Shown in pieces: positions 46,093 to 56,114 of a stretch of DNA of 64,000 bases; within the stretch, counting starts at the first letter, position 1; each line of letters starts with the position of its first letter. Both the position numbers and the translations under genes were made by a program. The stretch covers positions 186,001-250,000 of the forward strand of contig NZ_PKUS01000008.1 in the NCBI RefSeq assembly GCF_002866825.1, in the 5' to 3' direction. Source of the DNA: Pseudohalioglobus lutimaris (GTDB lineage: Bacteria; Pseudomonadota; Gammaproteobacteria; Pseudomonadales; Halieaceae). The notes beneath the pieces are model-generated. The model was not told the origin of the DNA. It did no database searches and saw only the letters and a list, made by a program, of their open reading frames with translations.

Positions 46093-47029
46093 GTTCCAGC
46101 AGTACCTGGGCGGGTACGCCGCTGGGCAGCGAGTCAGCGTCCTCCAGGTCGAACTCCGCCAGGTAGACAAGGCGTGCCCGGTCGCTAGCATTGAGCGCAT
46201 AGTAGGGAGTGAATGCCGGCTCCGTGGCGATCCAGCGCAGCGTGCCCTGCAATGTCTGGGGCACACCGTCCACGTGAATTGGGTAGTTGTCGCCGATATG
46301 CAGGCGCGCTCGCCAGGGTTCCGGTACGTAGACCCTCGCATAGGGCTGGTCTCCGGCGAGCATGATCGCCAGAGTGGCGCCCGTGTTGACACGTTCGCCC
46401 TCGTTCCAGGGCAGGCTGTCCAGGTAGGCGTCGCGGGTGGCGACCACGCTGAGCTCGGAGAGCAGATGTTGTTCCAGCGCCAGCTGTGCCTGCGCAGACT
46501 GCAGCGCCGCAGCGCCCGCGTCCAACTGTTCCTGACGCGTTCCGTTGGTCAGGCGCAGCAGTTCCTCCTCTGCGGACTCCAGGTTGGCCTCCGCCTCGTC
46601 GCGCCCCGCCAATGCCCGGTCGAGCTGGGCCTGGGCAGCGAGTTTACGCCTTACCAGCGACACGGCGCGGTCATAACTGGCGCGAGCCTCGACCAGCGCG
46701 GCTCTTGCGCCGGACACCCGGGCGCTGGCGGCGGCTATGTCTTCCGGCCTGGCGCCGTTGCGCAGTTCCTCCAGCACGGCTGCTGCCCTGGCCGCCTCTG
46801 CTGCAGCCCTTGCGACCATGGCTTTCTGGCGGGTGTTGTCCAGTTGCACCAGTAATGTACCCGCCGCGACCAGCGTGCCTTCAGGTATTGGCTGGTCGAG
46901 GATGATTTCGCTGGCGGTGGCCTTGAGCACGATGCGGTCGCGCTCCAGCGTACCCAGCGCCTGGCCAGCCGACGGGTCGCCACAGGCGGTGAGAAGTGAA
47001 ATCAACAGCAATGATCTGAACAGGGGCAT
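46085..47029 (-). CDS. HlyD-family adaptor lipoprotein (YbhG-like)
   Basis: A 314-residue periplasmic membrane-fusion protein. A lipoprotein signal ends in SLLTAC (Cys16), followed by a biotinyl-lipoyl-like half (VAAGTLLVQLDNTR), a long Ala/Glu-rich coiled-coil hairpin (about 70-190), and the second lipoyl/beta-barrel half. YbhG-type adaptors work with ABC-2 exporters and an outer-membrane channel; the channel gene is not here. The start at 47029 follows GTGGAA. Confidence 0.87.
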   Translation of the reverse strand: MPLFRSLLLISLLTACGDPSAGQALGTLERDRIVLKATASEIILDQPIPEGTLVAAGTLLVQLDNTRQKAMVARAAAEAARAAAVLEELRNGARPEDIAAASARVSGARAALVEARASYDRAVSLVRRKLAAQAQLDRALAGRDEAEANLESAEEELLRLTNGTRQEQLDAGAAALQSAQAQLALEQHLLSELSVVATRDAYLDSLPWNEGERVNTGATLAIMLAGDQPYARVYVPEPWRARLHIGDNYPIHVDGVPQTLQGTLRWIATEPAFTPYYALNASDRARLVYLAEFDLEDADSLPSGVPAQVLLEHD

Positions 47030-47101
47030 GTGAGTGTTCCACAACAGCAGCGTGTTGCAGAAGTTATACGGGCAGTTGGCCCGGGATGCAATTCAGGGGA
47101 A

Positions 47102-47118
47102 GCGCGGCACAGCCGCGC
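47102..47118 (-). terminator. Hairpin after the citrate synthase gene
   Basis: GCGCGGC-ACA-GCCGCGC is a perfect 7-bp stem 13 bp past the stop at 47131 on the minus strand. It is followed by TTCCCC rather than a clean T run, so it is a weak or Rho-assisted terminator. Confidence 0.5.
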
Positions 47119-47130
47119 AGCTGCGACAGG

Positions 47131-48267
47131 TCAGGCGGCAGACTGGTCGCGGGCCTGTGGCGGTGAGCCCACATAGGCGGCGCGCGGGCGAATCAGGCAG
47201 CTCTGCTCGCGGAACTCGAGGAAGTGGCCGATATAACCGTAGACCCGGGCCATGGCGAACATGGCCGTGAAGTAGTGCGGTGGAATACCCAGGCTGTGGA
47301 AAACGGCGCCTTTGTAGAATTCCACATTGGCCCAGATTTCCTGGCCGCGGGCACCAAACTCGCGCTGGCAGGCTTCTTCTACCGCGACCAGTGTTGCCAG
47401 CAGGTTTTTACTCTCTTCATCCTGGCAGGACGCGATGGCCATGGGCTTGAGTATCTTGGCGCGGGGGTCCACGGTGCGGTATTCGCGGTGACCCATACCC
47501 ATAATTTTGACCTTGTTGGCCAGGCAATCTTTTACGTAGGCCTCTGCCTTGTCAGGGCTGCCAATCTCCATCGCCATTTCCAGTGCGGCCTGGTCGGCGC
47601 CGCCATGAAGCTTGCCGAACAGGGTGCCGATAGATGCGGCAATGGAGGACTGGATCGGGGCCAGGGTACTGGCGCATACGCGACCGGCAAAGGTGCCGGC
47701 GTTGAAGCTGTGTTCCATCTGCAGAATCTGCGCGGCGTCCAGCATACGCACCTGCTCGTGGGTGGGTGCCTTGCCGTGGAACATGGTGAGAAAGTTGTCG
47801 TGACGCAATTTTCCGGCAGTGGGGTGGAGAATGACTTTGTTCTGCCCGAGGCGGTAATGCGCGGCGATCAGGGCAGAGATTTTAGCGGTAATAAACAGAC
47901 CGTGCTCGGCGTCCGTTCCGCGGCCCAGTGTTTCCTCTTCCGGCATTTGCAGCAGGGGGATCATACCCTGCAGCATCAGCATGGGGTGCAGTTCGCGCGG
48001 TACCTGCCCGAGCAGGTCCTGCTCCGGATGGGTGAGCTGGGCGTTGCTGCACATGAAGCTTTTCAGCCTGCGCCGTTCCTCGTCCGTTGGCCATTCACCG
48101 AATACCACCAACCAGGCCACATGAAGAAATGACACGTCTACCAGTTCATTGATGTCGATGCCGCGATAACTGAGCAGGCCTATATCGCCCTGTACGTCGG
48201 AAATGGCGGTTTCCCCGACGACGATGCCAGCCAGGTCATTGGAAAAGACAGTTTGTGTTTCGGACAT
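47131..48267 (-). CDS. Citrate / 2-methylcitrate synthase family
   Basis: A 378-residue citrate-synthase-fold enzyme that condenses oxaloacetate with acetyl- or propionyl-CoA. Catalytic blocks are MEHSFNAGTFA, LHGGADQAALEM (active-site His), GMGHREYRTVDPRA (His) and the late Asp/Glu region VEFYKGAVFHSLGIP. Its length fits the short type II/PrpC group. The genes prpB, prpD or acnD are not adjacent, so the choice between citrate and methylcitrate cannot be made. It is divergent from a LysR regulator with a symmetrical site between them. Confidence 0.87.
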   Translation of the reverse strand: MSETQTVFSNDLAGIVVGETAISDVQGDIGLLSYRGIDINELVDVSFLHVAWLVVFGEWPTDEERRRLKSFMCSNAQLTHPEQDLLGQVPRELHPMLMLQGMIPLLQMPEEETLGRGTDAEHGLFITAKISALIAAHYRLGQNKVILHPTAGKLRHDNFLTMFHGKAPTHEQVRMLDAAQILQMEHSFNAGTFAGRVCASTLAPIQSSIAASIGTLFGKLHGGADQAALEMAMEIGSPDKAEAYVKDCLANKVKIMGMGHREYRTVDPRAKILKPMAIASCQDEESKNLLATLVAVEEACQREFGARGQEIWANVEFYKGAVFHSLGIPPHYFTAMFAMARVYGYIGHFLEFREQSCLIRPRAAYVGSPPQARDQSAA

Positions 48268-48316
48268 TGTGCAGATTCTCGTTTTCGGTAATTTTTCACA
48301 GTATAGCGGCGAAATT

Positions 48317-48333
48317 GATTAGCTGGGTTAATC
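48317..48333. promoter_or_regulatory. LysR-type binding site candidate
   Basis: GATTA-N7-TAATC in the 95-bp gap between the divergent citrate synthase and LysR genes. The size and the T-N11-A pattern are typical of LysR operators. Confidence 0.5.
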
Positions 48334-48362
48334 TTACTTATCGCAGTATTAGGATAGCTTAT

Positions 48363-49250
48363 ATGCGTTTTGAAAACAGTGAGTTACGAGCCTTTCGTGC
48401 GGTGATTGAAGAAGGTGGCTTTCGCCGGGCCGCAGAATCCTTGTCCATAAGCCAGTCGGCAGTTAGCCAGGCGGTAGCGGGCCTGGAGAGCAAGCTGGGT
48501 ACCGGCCTCATTCGTCGCGGTAAGGAACTGCGCCTGACCGACGCAGGCAGGCGGCTTTTCGACCATGCCTTTGAGGTGCTCACTGGCGAGCAGCAAACGT
48601 TGGAAGATATCGCCCAGCTGCGCCAGGGGCAGCTGGAAACCCTGAGCCTGGCGTTGAGCGCCTCGATCAATCGTTTTCATGCCCCCGGACTGATCAGCGA
48701 CTACTATCGACAGAACCCCCAGGCAAGAATGCAGCTGGTGGAAATGCCCGCGCGCAATATCATCTACGCCGTCCTTGCCGGCAGCGCCGAGTTGGGGTTT
48801 GGGCCTTTCCAGAAAGATATGCAGGCCTTTACCACGGTACCCCTGTATTCCGACTCACGGCACCTGGTGGTGAGTCCCGGCCACCCACGGTTCGAGGAGA
48901 TGAAGCGCGGTGACGCGGACGCTCTCAAGCATACGCCGCTGATTACCTCTGCTCTTGATAGCCCTGACCTGCGACCCTCTATCCAGCGCCTGCGTGACCA
49001 GTTCAGCACGGTGTGGGAGGTGAGCAGTCTGTTGCTGCGCATCCACCTTGTGCGCGAGGGCATGGGTGTGGCGTTTATTGACCGTCGCTTGTTGCAGGAG
49101 CACCCGGACTGCGCGTCATTTCATGTTATCGATGACGTCTCTTTTGGCACCATAGATAAACAGGTGGGCATTTACTATCGCGCCGGTAAGCAGCTGACCG
49201 TCAGCGCCGGGCGCTTCGTTACGCTTTGCGAGGCGCACTGGAACTTGTAG
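48363..49250 (+). CDS. LysR family transcriptional regulator
   Basis: A 295-residue regulator with an N-terminal winged helix-turn-helix (about 1-60: RRAAESLSISQSAVSQAV) and a periplasmic-binding-like effector domain (about 90-290). The ATG at 48363 gives the normal LysR start; a frame extending 36 codons upstream runs into the promoter. It is divergent from the citrate-synthase-family gene and probably controls it. The glycerol-3-phosphate dehydrogenase-like gene follows after 26 bp. Confidence 0.88.
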   Translation: MRFENSELRAFRAVIEEGGFRRAAESLSISQSAVSQAVAGLESKLGTGLIRRGKELRLTDAGRRLFDHAFEVLTGEQQTLEDIAQLRQGQLETLSLALSASINRFHAPGLISDYYRQNPQARMQLVEMPARNIIYAVLAGSAELGFGPFQKDMQAFTTVPLYSDSRHLVVSPGHPRFEEMKRGDADALKHTPLITSALDSPDLRPSIQRLRDQFSTVWEVSSLLLRIHLVREGMGVAFIDRRLLQEHPDCASFHVIDDVSFGTIDKQVGIYYRAGKQLTVSAGRFVTLCEAHWNL

Positions 49251-49276
49251 AGTGTGGCGCTCACACAGGGGGATTC

Positions 49277-50908
49277 ATGGCCATCAGTCTGCGTAAAACA
49301 AATCTGGAAAAACTGAGCGAGCAGGTCTACGACGTGCTCATCGTGGGTGGTGGTATTAACGGCGCGGTAGCGGCTGCTGCGCTCGCAGGGCGTGGCGTCA
49401 AGGTGGCGCTGATTGATCGCGAGGATTTTGCCAGCGGGGTCAGTTCCAGCTCCTCCAACCTGGCCTGGGGCGGGATCAAATATCTGGAAAGTCATGAGTA
49501 CCTGCTCGTCAACAAATTGTGCAAGTCGCGCAACGAGTTGATGCGCGCGTATCCGTCCACGGTCAAGGAGATACGTTTTTTCACCACCATCCAGCGCGGC
49601 TTTCGCTTTCCGTCCTTTTTTGTCTACCTGGGAGCCGTGCTCTATTGGTTGATGGGGCGCTGCAAAACCCGGCCGCCACGCTACTTCACCGCCGGGCAGC
49701 TGGAGCGACTGGAGCCGGTCGTCAATACCGAAAATGCTGCCGGTGGGTTGGAGTACTCCGACTGTTACCTGTACGACAATGATGCGCGTTTTGTTTTCAA
49801 TTTTGTGCGTACCGCGCTGAACTACGGTTGCATTGCCGCCAACTATGTCGAGTCGCTGGGCACGCGCCGGGTGGGTGAGCTCTGGTGCAGCGAGGCACGT
49901 GATGTGGTTAGCGGTTCCGCATTGCAGATCCGCTCCCGCGTGCTGATCAACGCCTGCGGACCCTACGCTGACGCTCACAACCGCTTGACTGGTGAGGCCA
50001 CGCAATACCACCACCTCTTTTCCAAGGGGATACACCTGATCGTGGACAGGGTGACCGACAATAAGCGTGTGCTGACGTTTTTCGCCAGCGACGGACGCCT
50101 CTTCTTCCTGATCCCCATGGGGCCGAAAACCTGTATAGGCACCACTGACACGCAGGTGACAGATCCGGCAGTGGGCGTAACCGATGAAGATCGTCACTTT
50201 GTTCTCGACAACGTCAATGCGCTGCTTGACCTGGAGCAGCCCCTGACTATCGATGATGTGGTGGCAGAGCGTGTGGGCGTCAGGCCCCTGGCGACGGAAG
50301 ATGAAGGTGGCGATGCCGACTGGGTTCAGCTGTCGCGCAAGCATGTGATTGAGCAGAGTGAGCATCACCGCCATCTCACTATTTTTGGCGGCAAGCTCAC
50401 CGATTGCCTCAACGTGGGCGATGAAGTGGTGGAGAAGGTGGCGGCGATGGGGGTGATCGTTCCCGACCCGGATAATCACTGGTACGGCGAGCCTTCCGCC
50501 AGCCAGCGGAAAGAGTTCATGCTACAGGCGAAGTTGATGAATCTCGACAAGCTGACGGATGCCAGCTCTTCGGAGCCGCTGTCGGAGCGATTCTGGCGGC
50601 GCTATGGCACCGCCGCGTTCGGTCTGCTGGAGCGTATCCGTGAAGATGAGTCCTGTGCCCGCTTGCTGCTGGAAAAGGCGGAGTACACCCGCTGCGAAAT
50701 CGAACTGGCGGCGCGCCGGGAGATGATTGTGAAGCTGGAAGACTTCATGCGGCGCCGCTCGAAGATCGAGCAGGTGATCCGCTGGCGCGATATTGAAAAC
50801 GCCCCCGGCCTGGTGGAGGCCTGCGACATTCTTTTCGGGGAGGACGCCCCCATGCGCCTGCAGGAATATCTTCAGGGTGGTCGCAACGCGGGGCGTTCTG
50901 CGGGGTGA
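49277..50908 (+). CDS. Glycerol-3-phosphate dehydrogenase-like FAD enzyme
   Basis: A 543-residue FAD-dependent oxidoreductase of the GlpD/GlpA (DAO) family. The FAD motif is DVLIVGGGINGAVAA (about 19-33), then SSSSNLAWGGIKYLE, where GlpD has a similar block, IPMGPKTCIGTTDT, and a DAO_C domain (about 390-520). It would oxidise glycerol 3-phosphate and pass electrons to quinone at the inner membrane. The ATG at 49277 follows GGGGGA. Its TGA overlaps the GTG start of the AsmA gene (GTGA), an unusual partner for GlpD. No glycerol uptake genes are nearby. Confidence 0.85.
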   Translation: MAISLRKTNLEKLSEQVYDVLIVGGGINGAVAAAALAGRGVKVALIDREDFASGVSSSSSNLAWGGIKYLESHEYLLVNKLCKSRNELMRAYPSTVKEIRFFTTIQRGFRFPSFFVYLGAVLYWLMGRCKTRPPRYFTAGQLERLEPVVNTENAAGGLEYSDCYLYDNDARFVFNFVRTALNYGCIAANYVESLGTRRVGELWCSEARDVVSGSALQIRSRVLINACGPYADAHNRLTGEATQYHHLFSKGIHLIVDRVTDNKRVLTFFASDGRLFFLIPMGPKTCIGTTDTQVTDPAVGVTDEDRHFVLDNVNALLDLEQPLTIDDVVAERVGVRPLATEDEGGDADWVQLSRKHVIEQSEHHRHLTIFGGKLTDCLNVGDEVVEKVAAMGVIVPDPDNHWYGEPSASQRKEFMLQAKLMNLDKLTDASSSEPLSERFWRRYGTAAFGLLERIREDESCARLLLEKAEYTRCEIELAARREMIVKLEDFMRRRSKIEQVIRWRDIENAPGLVEACDILFGEDAPMRLQEYLQGGRNAGRSAG

Positions 50909-53499
50909 AGTCGCTGCTGTGGGTCAGCGCCCTGGTCCTTCTGCTGCTCATTGGGCTGGCGGGCGTCACCCTGTTTCAGCTCACCCGCGACACCAGCTTC
51001 CTGCAGGACTACCTCTCATCCGCGCTGGGGCGTGAAGTGCGTATAGAGCGTATTCATGAGGTGCGCCTGGGCAGGCAGGCGAGCTTTACGATAGAGGGCG
51101 TCAGCGTTGCCAATCCGCAATGGGCTGGCGAGCCGCAACTACTCAGCGTGCAAACAGCCCGGATCTATCTTGACCTGCTTTCAATCTTTCAATCCGGGCC
51201 CATTGTCATCAATGACCTGGACGTTTCCGGTTTGCAGGCCGCGCTACTGGCCCCCGGGGGTCATGCGCCCTCATGGCAGCTATCTGCGCAGCCGGCTGAC
51301 GCAGGCCCCACGAGCGACAGTCTGCAGCTGCCATTGGTGCTGGAACAGGCAACCATTACCAATAGTCACCTGGTCTATCGCGATCCTGAGCGTGAGCTGA
51401 AGGTTCGCATGTCCGGTCAGTTGCAGGGAGGCGAAGGGTTGCGTGTGCTCCTGGACGGACAGTCCCGGGGGCACCCCGTGTCATTTGACGGCCATGTCTC
51501 GCAGCGTGACGGCGGCCTGGCAGTGCAGGGTGAGGGGCAATTTGAACACTGGATGCTTTCCCTTCGCGGCACGCTGGCAGACCCCTTTGCCTTTACCGGG
51601 CTGGATGCGCGGTTGGGTATACAGGGTGATTATGCGCTCCCTGCTACAGCGGATGCCGACGCGGTAGTGCTGCCGCTGTACCTGGACCTGAAACTGACCG
51701 GCTCCGGTACGCAGCTGGATGTGCAGAACGGAACCCTGGGCAGCGGGGATAGCCAGTTGTTGGTCAATGGAACACTGGGCAACCCTGCGAATTTTGAGGG
51801 TCTGGCGCTGCGACTGGACCTGAGTACCCCGGACGTCAAGCGACTATTGCCCGTAGTAACAAGTCAGCCTGAAGCGGTGCCGCTGAGCTTGCGGGGGGAG
51901 CTGCGCTTTGTCGACGGCGTCCTGCAGTTGCAAACACTGCGCGGTCGCAGCGGCGGCGCCCGGCTCAAGGGCTCTGTGCATCTGCCTGCTGCCGGTAAGG
52001 GCCGCAGCGCGACCGTTGCCTTGCGCGGCAGTGGCGAGTCCCTGGCGACAGCCCTCTCGCCGTGGATACAGAGGGAGCCGGATGACGACGCACCCTTCGA
52101 TTTCGATTTTCAGGCCGACTGGGCGTCACCGGTGTTGACCGTGCATACGCTTGATCTGGAGGTCGGGCTCAATCGGCTACTGGGCCGTTTCACCTTGCGT
52201 GGCAATGCGCAACGGCCCGTTATGAATGGCAGGCTGCAACTGAGTGGGCGACGGGCACAGCATATGCTCGGGGTTCTGGGTGCAACCACGGAGGTTGCGG
52301 ATGATCCTTTTATGCTCAAGGCTGATGTCAGCATGCATGAAGACGGCAGCGTCAGCGTGAGCGATATGGAGGGTCAGCTGGGACGCAGCGATGTGTCTGG
52401 TGAATGGCATTATGTTGCCGGTACGCCAGCGCGTTTGCAGGCGAAGTTGCATGCCGGAACGCTGGATCTTCGCCCCATGGTGGAAGCGTTCCAGCGCCAG
52501 TCACGCAGCGCCAGAACAGACAATGCCGGGCGTCCTGACGCTCTGGGCGACAATGCCCCGCTGACATCGAAACAGCTGCGCGACAGAGTCATTCCACAGA
52601 CCCCCTTGCCTGGAGACTGGCTGGACAACCTTGAAGGGAATATGTCCCTCAGTGTTGGCGAAGTGCTGTTGCGGGAAGATATGACCAGTCGTGCTGAGTT
52701 CCGCTTTACCATTGCCGACGGCGCACTGGTCAGTCAAAAGATGCAATGGAGCGGTGATTTTTCATCCGGTAGCGCGCAATTGGCGTTGCACAACGCGGCA
52801 CCGGGGCTGCGCATCAGTCTCCATCTGGACACCCATCGCCTGCCGCTGATCTGGATTTTGAATGCTGCGCCCGACAATGCACAGGAAGCGACCTACAAGG
52901 CGGCGCTCGTTGGGCAGGGCGCTACCCTGCGTCAACTTGCCGCCAGCCTCGATGGCACCGTGGCAGTGCGCGGTGGGGGAGGTCGCCTGGACAACCGCGG
53001 CATGATGTTCTTCTTCGGTGACGTTTTCGGTGAGATTTTTTCGCAGCTCAACCCGCAAGTAAGGGACGACACCTACACCAATGTCGACTGCCACGCGGCG
53101 ATACTGGTCGTTACCGACGGTCTGGTAGACGTCAATCCCGGCGCGGTACTGCGCACGGATAAGTTGGATATGATATTGGGCGGAACCGTCGATCTGAATG
53201 ATGAGCGACTCAATCTGGCGTTCAACACCCGATCGCGTACCGGGGTCGGGATCAGTGCGTCCAAGGCGGTGACGCCCTACCTCAGGCTGGGCGGCAACCT
53301 GAGTCACCCGAGGTTGGTAGTCAACGCCAAAGGCGTGGTGATCTCAGGCGGTGCCGCCGTCGCAACCGGAGGGCTGTCTATTCTCGCTGAAGGTTTGTGG
53401 GACCGCTGGGTGGGCACCTCGCTAAACCCCTGTGATGAACTGTTTGAAAATGCTGACGAGGCCCAAGGCGTGCTGAAGAAAATGCTTGGACGGCCCTGA
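50905..53499 (+). CDS. AsmA family protein
   Basis: An 864-residue inner-membrane-anchored AsmA-like protein with an N-terminal helix (about 1-24: [18 protein letters not shown]) and a large periplasmic beta-rich domain. The C-terminal AsmA-type block (about 680-830) includes [17 protein letters not shown] and [16 protein letters not shown]. AsmA proteins belong to the repeating-beta-groove lipid-transfer group, moving phospholipids between membranes. The GTG start is fixed by the GTGA overlap with the GlpD-like gene. Confidence 0.87.
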   Translation: MKSLLWVSALVLLLLIGLAGVTLFQLTRDTSFLQDYLSSALGREVRIERIHEVRLGRQASFTIEGVSVANPQWAGEPQLLSVQTARIYLDLLSIFQSGPIVINDLDVSGLQAALLAPGGHAPSWQLSAQPADAGPTSDSLQLPLVLEQATITNSHLVYRDPERELKVRMSGQLQGGEGLRVLLDGQSRGHPVSFDGHVSQRDGGLAVQGEGQFEHWMLSLRGTLADPFAFTGLDARLGIQGDYALPATADADAVVLPLYLDLKLTGSGTQLDVQNGTLGSGDSQLLVNGTLGNPANFEGLALRLDLSTPDVKRLLPVVTSQPEAVPLSLRGELRFVDGVLQLQTLRGRSGGARLKGSVHLPAAGKGRSATVALRGSGESLATALSPWIQREPDDDAPFDFDFQADWASPVLTVHTLDLEVGLNRLLGRFTLRGNAQRPVMNGRLQLSGRRAQHMLGVLGATTEVADDPFMLKADVSMHEDGSVSVSDMEGQLGRSDVSGEWHYVAGTPARLQAKLHAGTLDLRPMVEAFQRQSRSARTDNAGRPDALGDNAPLTSKQLRDRVIPQTPLPGDWLDNLEGNMSLSVGEVLLREDMTSRAEFRFTIADGALVSQKMQWSGDFSSGSAQLALHNAAPGLRISLHLDTHRLPLIWILNAAPDNAQEATYKAALVGQGATLRQLAASLDGTVAVRGGGGRLDNRGMMFFFGDVFGEIFSQLNPQVRDDTYTNVDCHAAILVVTDGLVDVNPGAVLRTDKLDMILGGTVDLNDERLNLAFNTRSRTGVGISASKAVTPYLRLGGNLSHPRLVVNAKGVVISGGAAVATGGLSILAEGLWDRWVGTSLNPCDELFENADEAQGVLKKMLGRP

Positions 53500-53503
53500 T
53501 ATC

Positions 53504-53519
53504 GCGGTAATCTTACCGC
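53504..53519. other. Palindrome between AsmA and phospholipase genes
   Basis: GCGGTAA-TC-TTACCGC is a perfect 7-bp inverted repeat. It may form a short hairpin in the transcript or be a regulator site in front of the phospholipase gene. No T run follows. Confidence 0.35.
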
Positions 53520-53593
53520 CGGGGTGCGATGTCCGTATCAGGCCGGCCGATCTGCCGTTACCATTGCGCCACGTACACTTGGAGAGACCCGCC

Positions 53594-54595
53594 ATGAAGC
53601 CCTACTCAATTGCCCTGTTTTCCGCTGGCCTGGTGTTTGTAGCCCAGGCAGGCAGTGCAACCACGCTCGCCGAGTGCGCTGTGATCATCGAAGACCTGCA
53701 GCGGCTGGCTTGTTATGACAGGTTGGCATCCCAGCCGTCGGTGCCGGCAACTTCTGAACTCGAGGAAGAAGTACTAACGGTGGTGGCCCCTGCGGAAGAG
53801 GAGCTGTTCGCCGCGCGTATGGATACGGAGGAAAAGCTCGCGGACAACCCCTGGATTGTAACGCCGCACAAGCGCAATTATCTGCTCCCGGTGACCTATA
53901 ACAGCACCATCAACGAGGAAGCCTGGACCGACATCTTCCCCGATGCTGAGATGGATGACGTGGAAGCAAAATTCCAGATCAGTTTCAAAGCCATTATCTG
54001 GAAAGACATTCTCGGAGAGGGTACTAACCTGTGGGGTGCCTACACGCAGGAGAGCTGGTGGCAGGTGTATAACACAGACGAGTCCGCACCCTTCCGGGAG
54101 ACCAACTATCAGCCCGAAGCCATACTGACCTTCGACAATGACTGGGAAGTATTTGGCTTCACCAACACGATGCTGGGCCTGAGCCTGAACCACCAGTCCA
54201 ATGGGCGCGGCGAACTGCTCTCGCGCAGCTGGAATCGGGTGATGGCTATGGCCACTCTGGAGCGTGATAATTTCCTGCTCACCGGGCGCACCTGGTATCG
54301 GTTGCCGGAAGACGATGAAGACAACGACAATCCTCGCATGTACAAGTACATGGGCTATGGTGATCTCAGCGGAGTGTGGAAGCTCAATCAGCACCAGCTG
54401 GGTTTTACCCTGCGCAACAACCTCAACAGCGAGAACAAGGGCGCCATCCAACTGGACTGGACCTTCCCTCTGCCCAACACCAGGCGCTTTCGCGGCTATG
54501 TGCAGTACTTTAACGGCTATGGTGAGAGCCTGATCGACTATGACGAAAGCACCAATCGAATCGGTATTGGGTTTACCCTGACCGATCTGTTGTAG
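53594..54595 (+). CDS. pldA: Outer-membrane phospholipase A (OMPLA)
   Basis: A 333-residue outer-membrane acyl hydrolase. The signal peptide is 1-22; residues 25-90 form an extra periplasmic segment (with a [18 protein letters not shown] motif) not present in E. coli PldA. The barrel follows from about residue 95. The catalytic triad is visible: H200 and S202 in NHQSNGRG, and N214 in RSWNR, at the same 14-residue spacing as E. coli H142/S144/N156. It degrades phospholipids that flip into the outer leaflet. The ATG at 53594 follows GGAGAGA. Confidence 0.9.
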   Translation: MKPYSIALFSAGLVFVAQAGSATTLAECAVIIEDLQRLACYDRLASQPSVPATSELEEEVLTVVAPAEEELFAARMDTEEKLADNPWIVTPHKRNYLLPVTYNSTINEEAWTDIFPDAEMDDVEAKFQISFKAIIWKDILGEGTNLWGAYTQESWWQVYNTDESAPFRETNYQPEAILTFDNDWEVFGFTNTMLGLSLNHQSNGRGELLSRSWNRVMAMATLERDNFLLTGRTWYRLPEDDEDNDNPRMYKYMGYGDLSGVWKLNQHQLGFTLRNNLNSENKGAIQLDWTFPLPNTRRFRGYVQYFNGYGESLIDYDESTNRIGIGFTLTDLL

Positions 54596-54683
54596 GATGC
54601 GGTTTGTGCCTGCGAACTTTCCACCTCCTGAATCACGACGCACGTTTCCATCCGCAGCGCTGCGAAGATGCCGGAGTTCCAGT

Positions 54684-56114
54684 ATGATCCTGCGAGTACT
54701 TTTAGCGACAATCGGCCTCTTCCTGTCGGCAAATACCCTTGCCCAGCAACAGGGCATACCCGACTTCGGCGAAGGCAACGCCGTTCCTCTGTCACAGGAG
54801 TATCTGCTGGGCCGCGCCTGGCTGATGCAGTTTCGTCGCCAGGCCCCTATTCTCAGTGACCCCCAACTACAGGAATATACCGAGGGCCTGGTTTTCCGTC
54901 TCGCCGCAAGCAGCCAGCTGCGCGAACGCCGGCTCGAGGTGGTGCTGGTGGATGCAAAGTCGATCAATGCCTTTGCCGTCCCCGGCGGGGTGGTGGGCGT
55001 GCACAATGGGCTCATACTCGCGGCGCAGAATGAAGCCCAGCTGGCATCGGTGCTGGGGCACGAATTGGCTCACCTGAGCCAGCGTCACTTCTCCCGCAGT
55101 CAGGAGAATGCGCAGAAATCACAGAAGATGGCGCTGGCCGGCCTGCTCACCGGGCTGGTGGCCGTGGCAGCCGGTGGTGGTGATGCCGGGATAGCCGCCA
55201 TTGCCGGCTCACAGGCGGCGTCGCAGGACGCAGCCCTGCGCTACAGTCGCCTGCATGAACAGGAGGCAGATCGTGTGGGCATGCAGAACCTGGTGGCCGC
55301 AGGCATGGACCCCAGCGGCGCTGCGGGCATGTTCGAGGTGATGCAGGCCGAGTCCCGTAAATACGGCTCGCGCCCTCCCGAATTCCTGATGACCCACCCG
55401 CTGACAGAGAAGCGCATTGCCGACGCACGCAACCGGGCGGGCCAGTACCCGCACAGAATGTATGAGGACAACCCGGACTTCCAGTTAATGCGGGCCCGGG
55501 TTGAGCTGAGCTTTATTGAAGATCCTGTCGAGGCGGTGGCGCATTTTCGCAAGCGGCGCAAGGAAACACGCGGACCAGAGGCCGTGGCCGCGCAGTATGG
55601 CCTGATTCTCGCGCTGACCGAAAACGGTGAATTTGCCGAAGCGCGCGAGCTGCTCAAGCCCATGCGCGACTTCAAACCCGCCAACCTGTCCTACGCGCTG
55701 GCTGAAACAGAGATAGACCTGCAGCAGGAGCGTTTCGAAGAGGCTATCACCAAGTTGCGCCGTGGACTGGAGATCATGCCCGGGAATCATCCGGTGACCA
55801 TCCAGCTGGGCAAGACCTATTACAAGGCCGGTCGCTACACCGAGGCAGACGCGCTACTCAAGGCTCACGCCAAGCGCAAGCCGACCAATGCCACGCTGTG
55901 GTACTGGCTGGCGGAAATTCAGGGCCTGGCCGGTGACAGGTTCGGTCTGCACCAGTCACGTGCGGAGTATTTCTTTTTGAACGGTGCCATGAAAGCGGCG
56001 CTGGAACAGTTAAATCTTGCGCTGAAACTGGCGCCCGACAACGTCACCGTCGAGCGCATCAATGAACGTATGGCATTTTTCCAGGCGGTGGGCAGGGCCC
56101 TGGGCCAATTCTGA
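54684..56114 (+). CDS. M48 metalloprotease with TPR (BepA-like)
   Basis: A 476-residue periplasmic M48 zinc protease with a signal peptide (1-20). The zinc motif HELAH is at 126-130, preceded by VPGGVVGVHNG, and a later EQEADRVGM supplies the third ligand. The C-terminal half (about 280-470) contains several TPR repeats. BepA-type proteins help assemble or degrade outer-membrane barrels and LptD. The ATG at 54684 has GGAG upstream. It is the last gene of the co-oriented envelope group; its stop abuts that of the NnrU gene. Confidence 0.9.
   Translation: MILRVLLATIGLFLSANTLAQQQGIPDFGEGNAVPLSQEYLLGRAWLMQFRRQAPILSDPQLQEYTEGLVFRLAASSQLRERRLEVVLVDAKSINAFAVPGGVVGVHNGLILAAQNEAQLASVLGHELAHLSQRHFSRSQENAQKSQKMALAGLLTGLVAVAAGGGDAGIAAIAGSQAASQDAALRYSRLHEQEADRVGMQNLVAAGMDPSGAAGMFEVMQAESRKYGSRPPEFLMTHPLTEKRIADARNRAGQYPHRMYEDNPDFQLMRARVELSFIEDPVEAVAHFRKRRKETRGPEAVAAQYGLILALTENGEFAEARELLKPMRDFKPANLSYALAETEIDLQQERFEEAITKLRRGLEIMPGNHPVTIQLGKTYYKAGRYTEADALLKAHAKRKPTNATLWYWLAEIQGLAGDRFGLHQSRAEYFFLNGAMKAALEQLNLALKLAPDNVTVERINERMAFFQAVGRALGQF

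Noticed and set aside
49175-50479. Long antisense open frame of 434 codons over the GlpD-like gene
   Set aside because: The opposite strand encodes a recognisable FAD enzyme with motifs; the antisense product shows no domain, and it also runs into the LysR gene.
53774-55015. Antisense open frame of 413 codons across the pldA/BepA junction
   Set aside because: It spans two well-supported genes on the other strand and has no recognisable domain.
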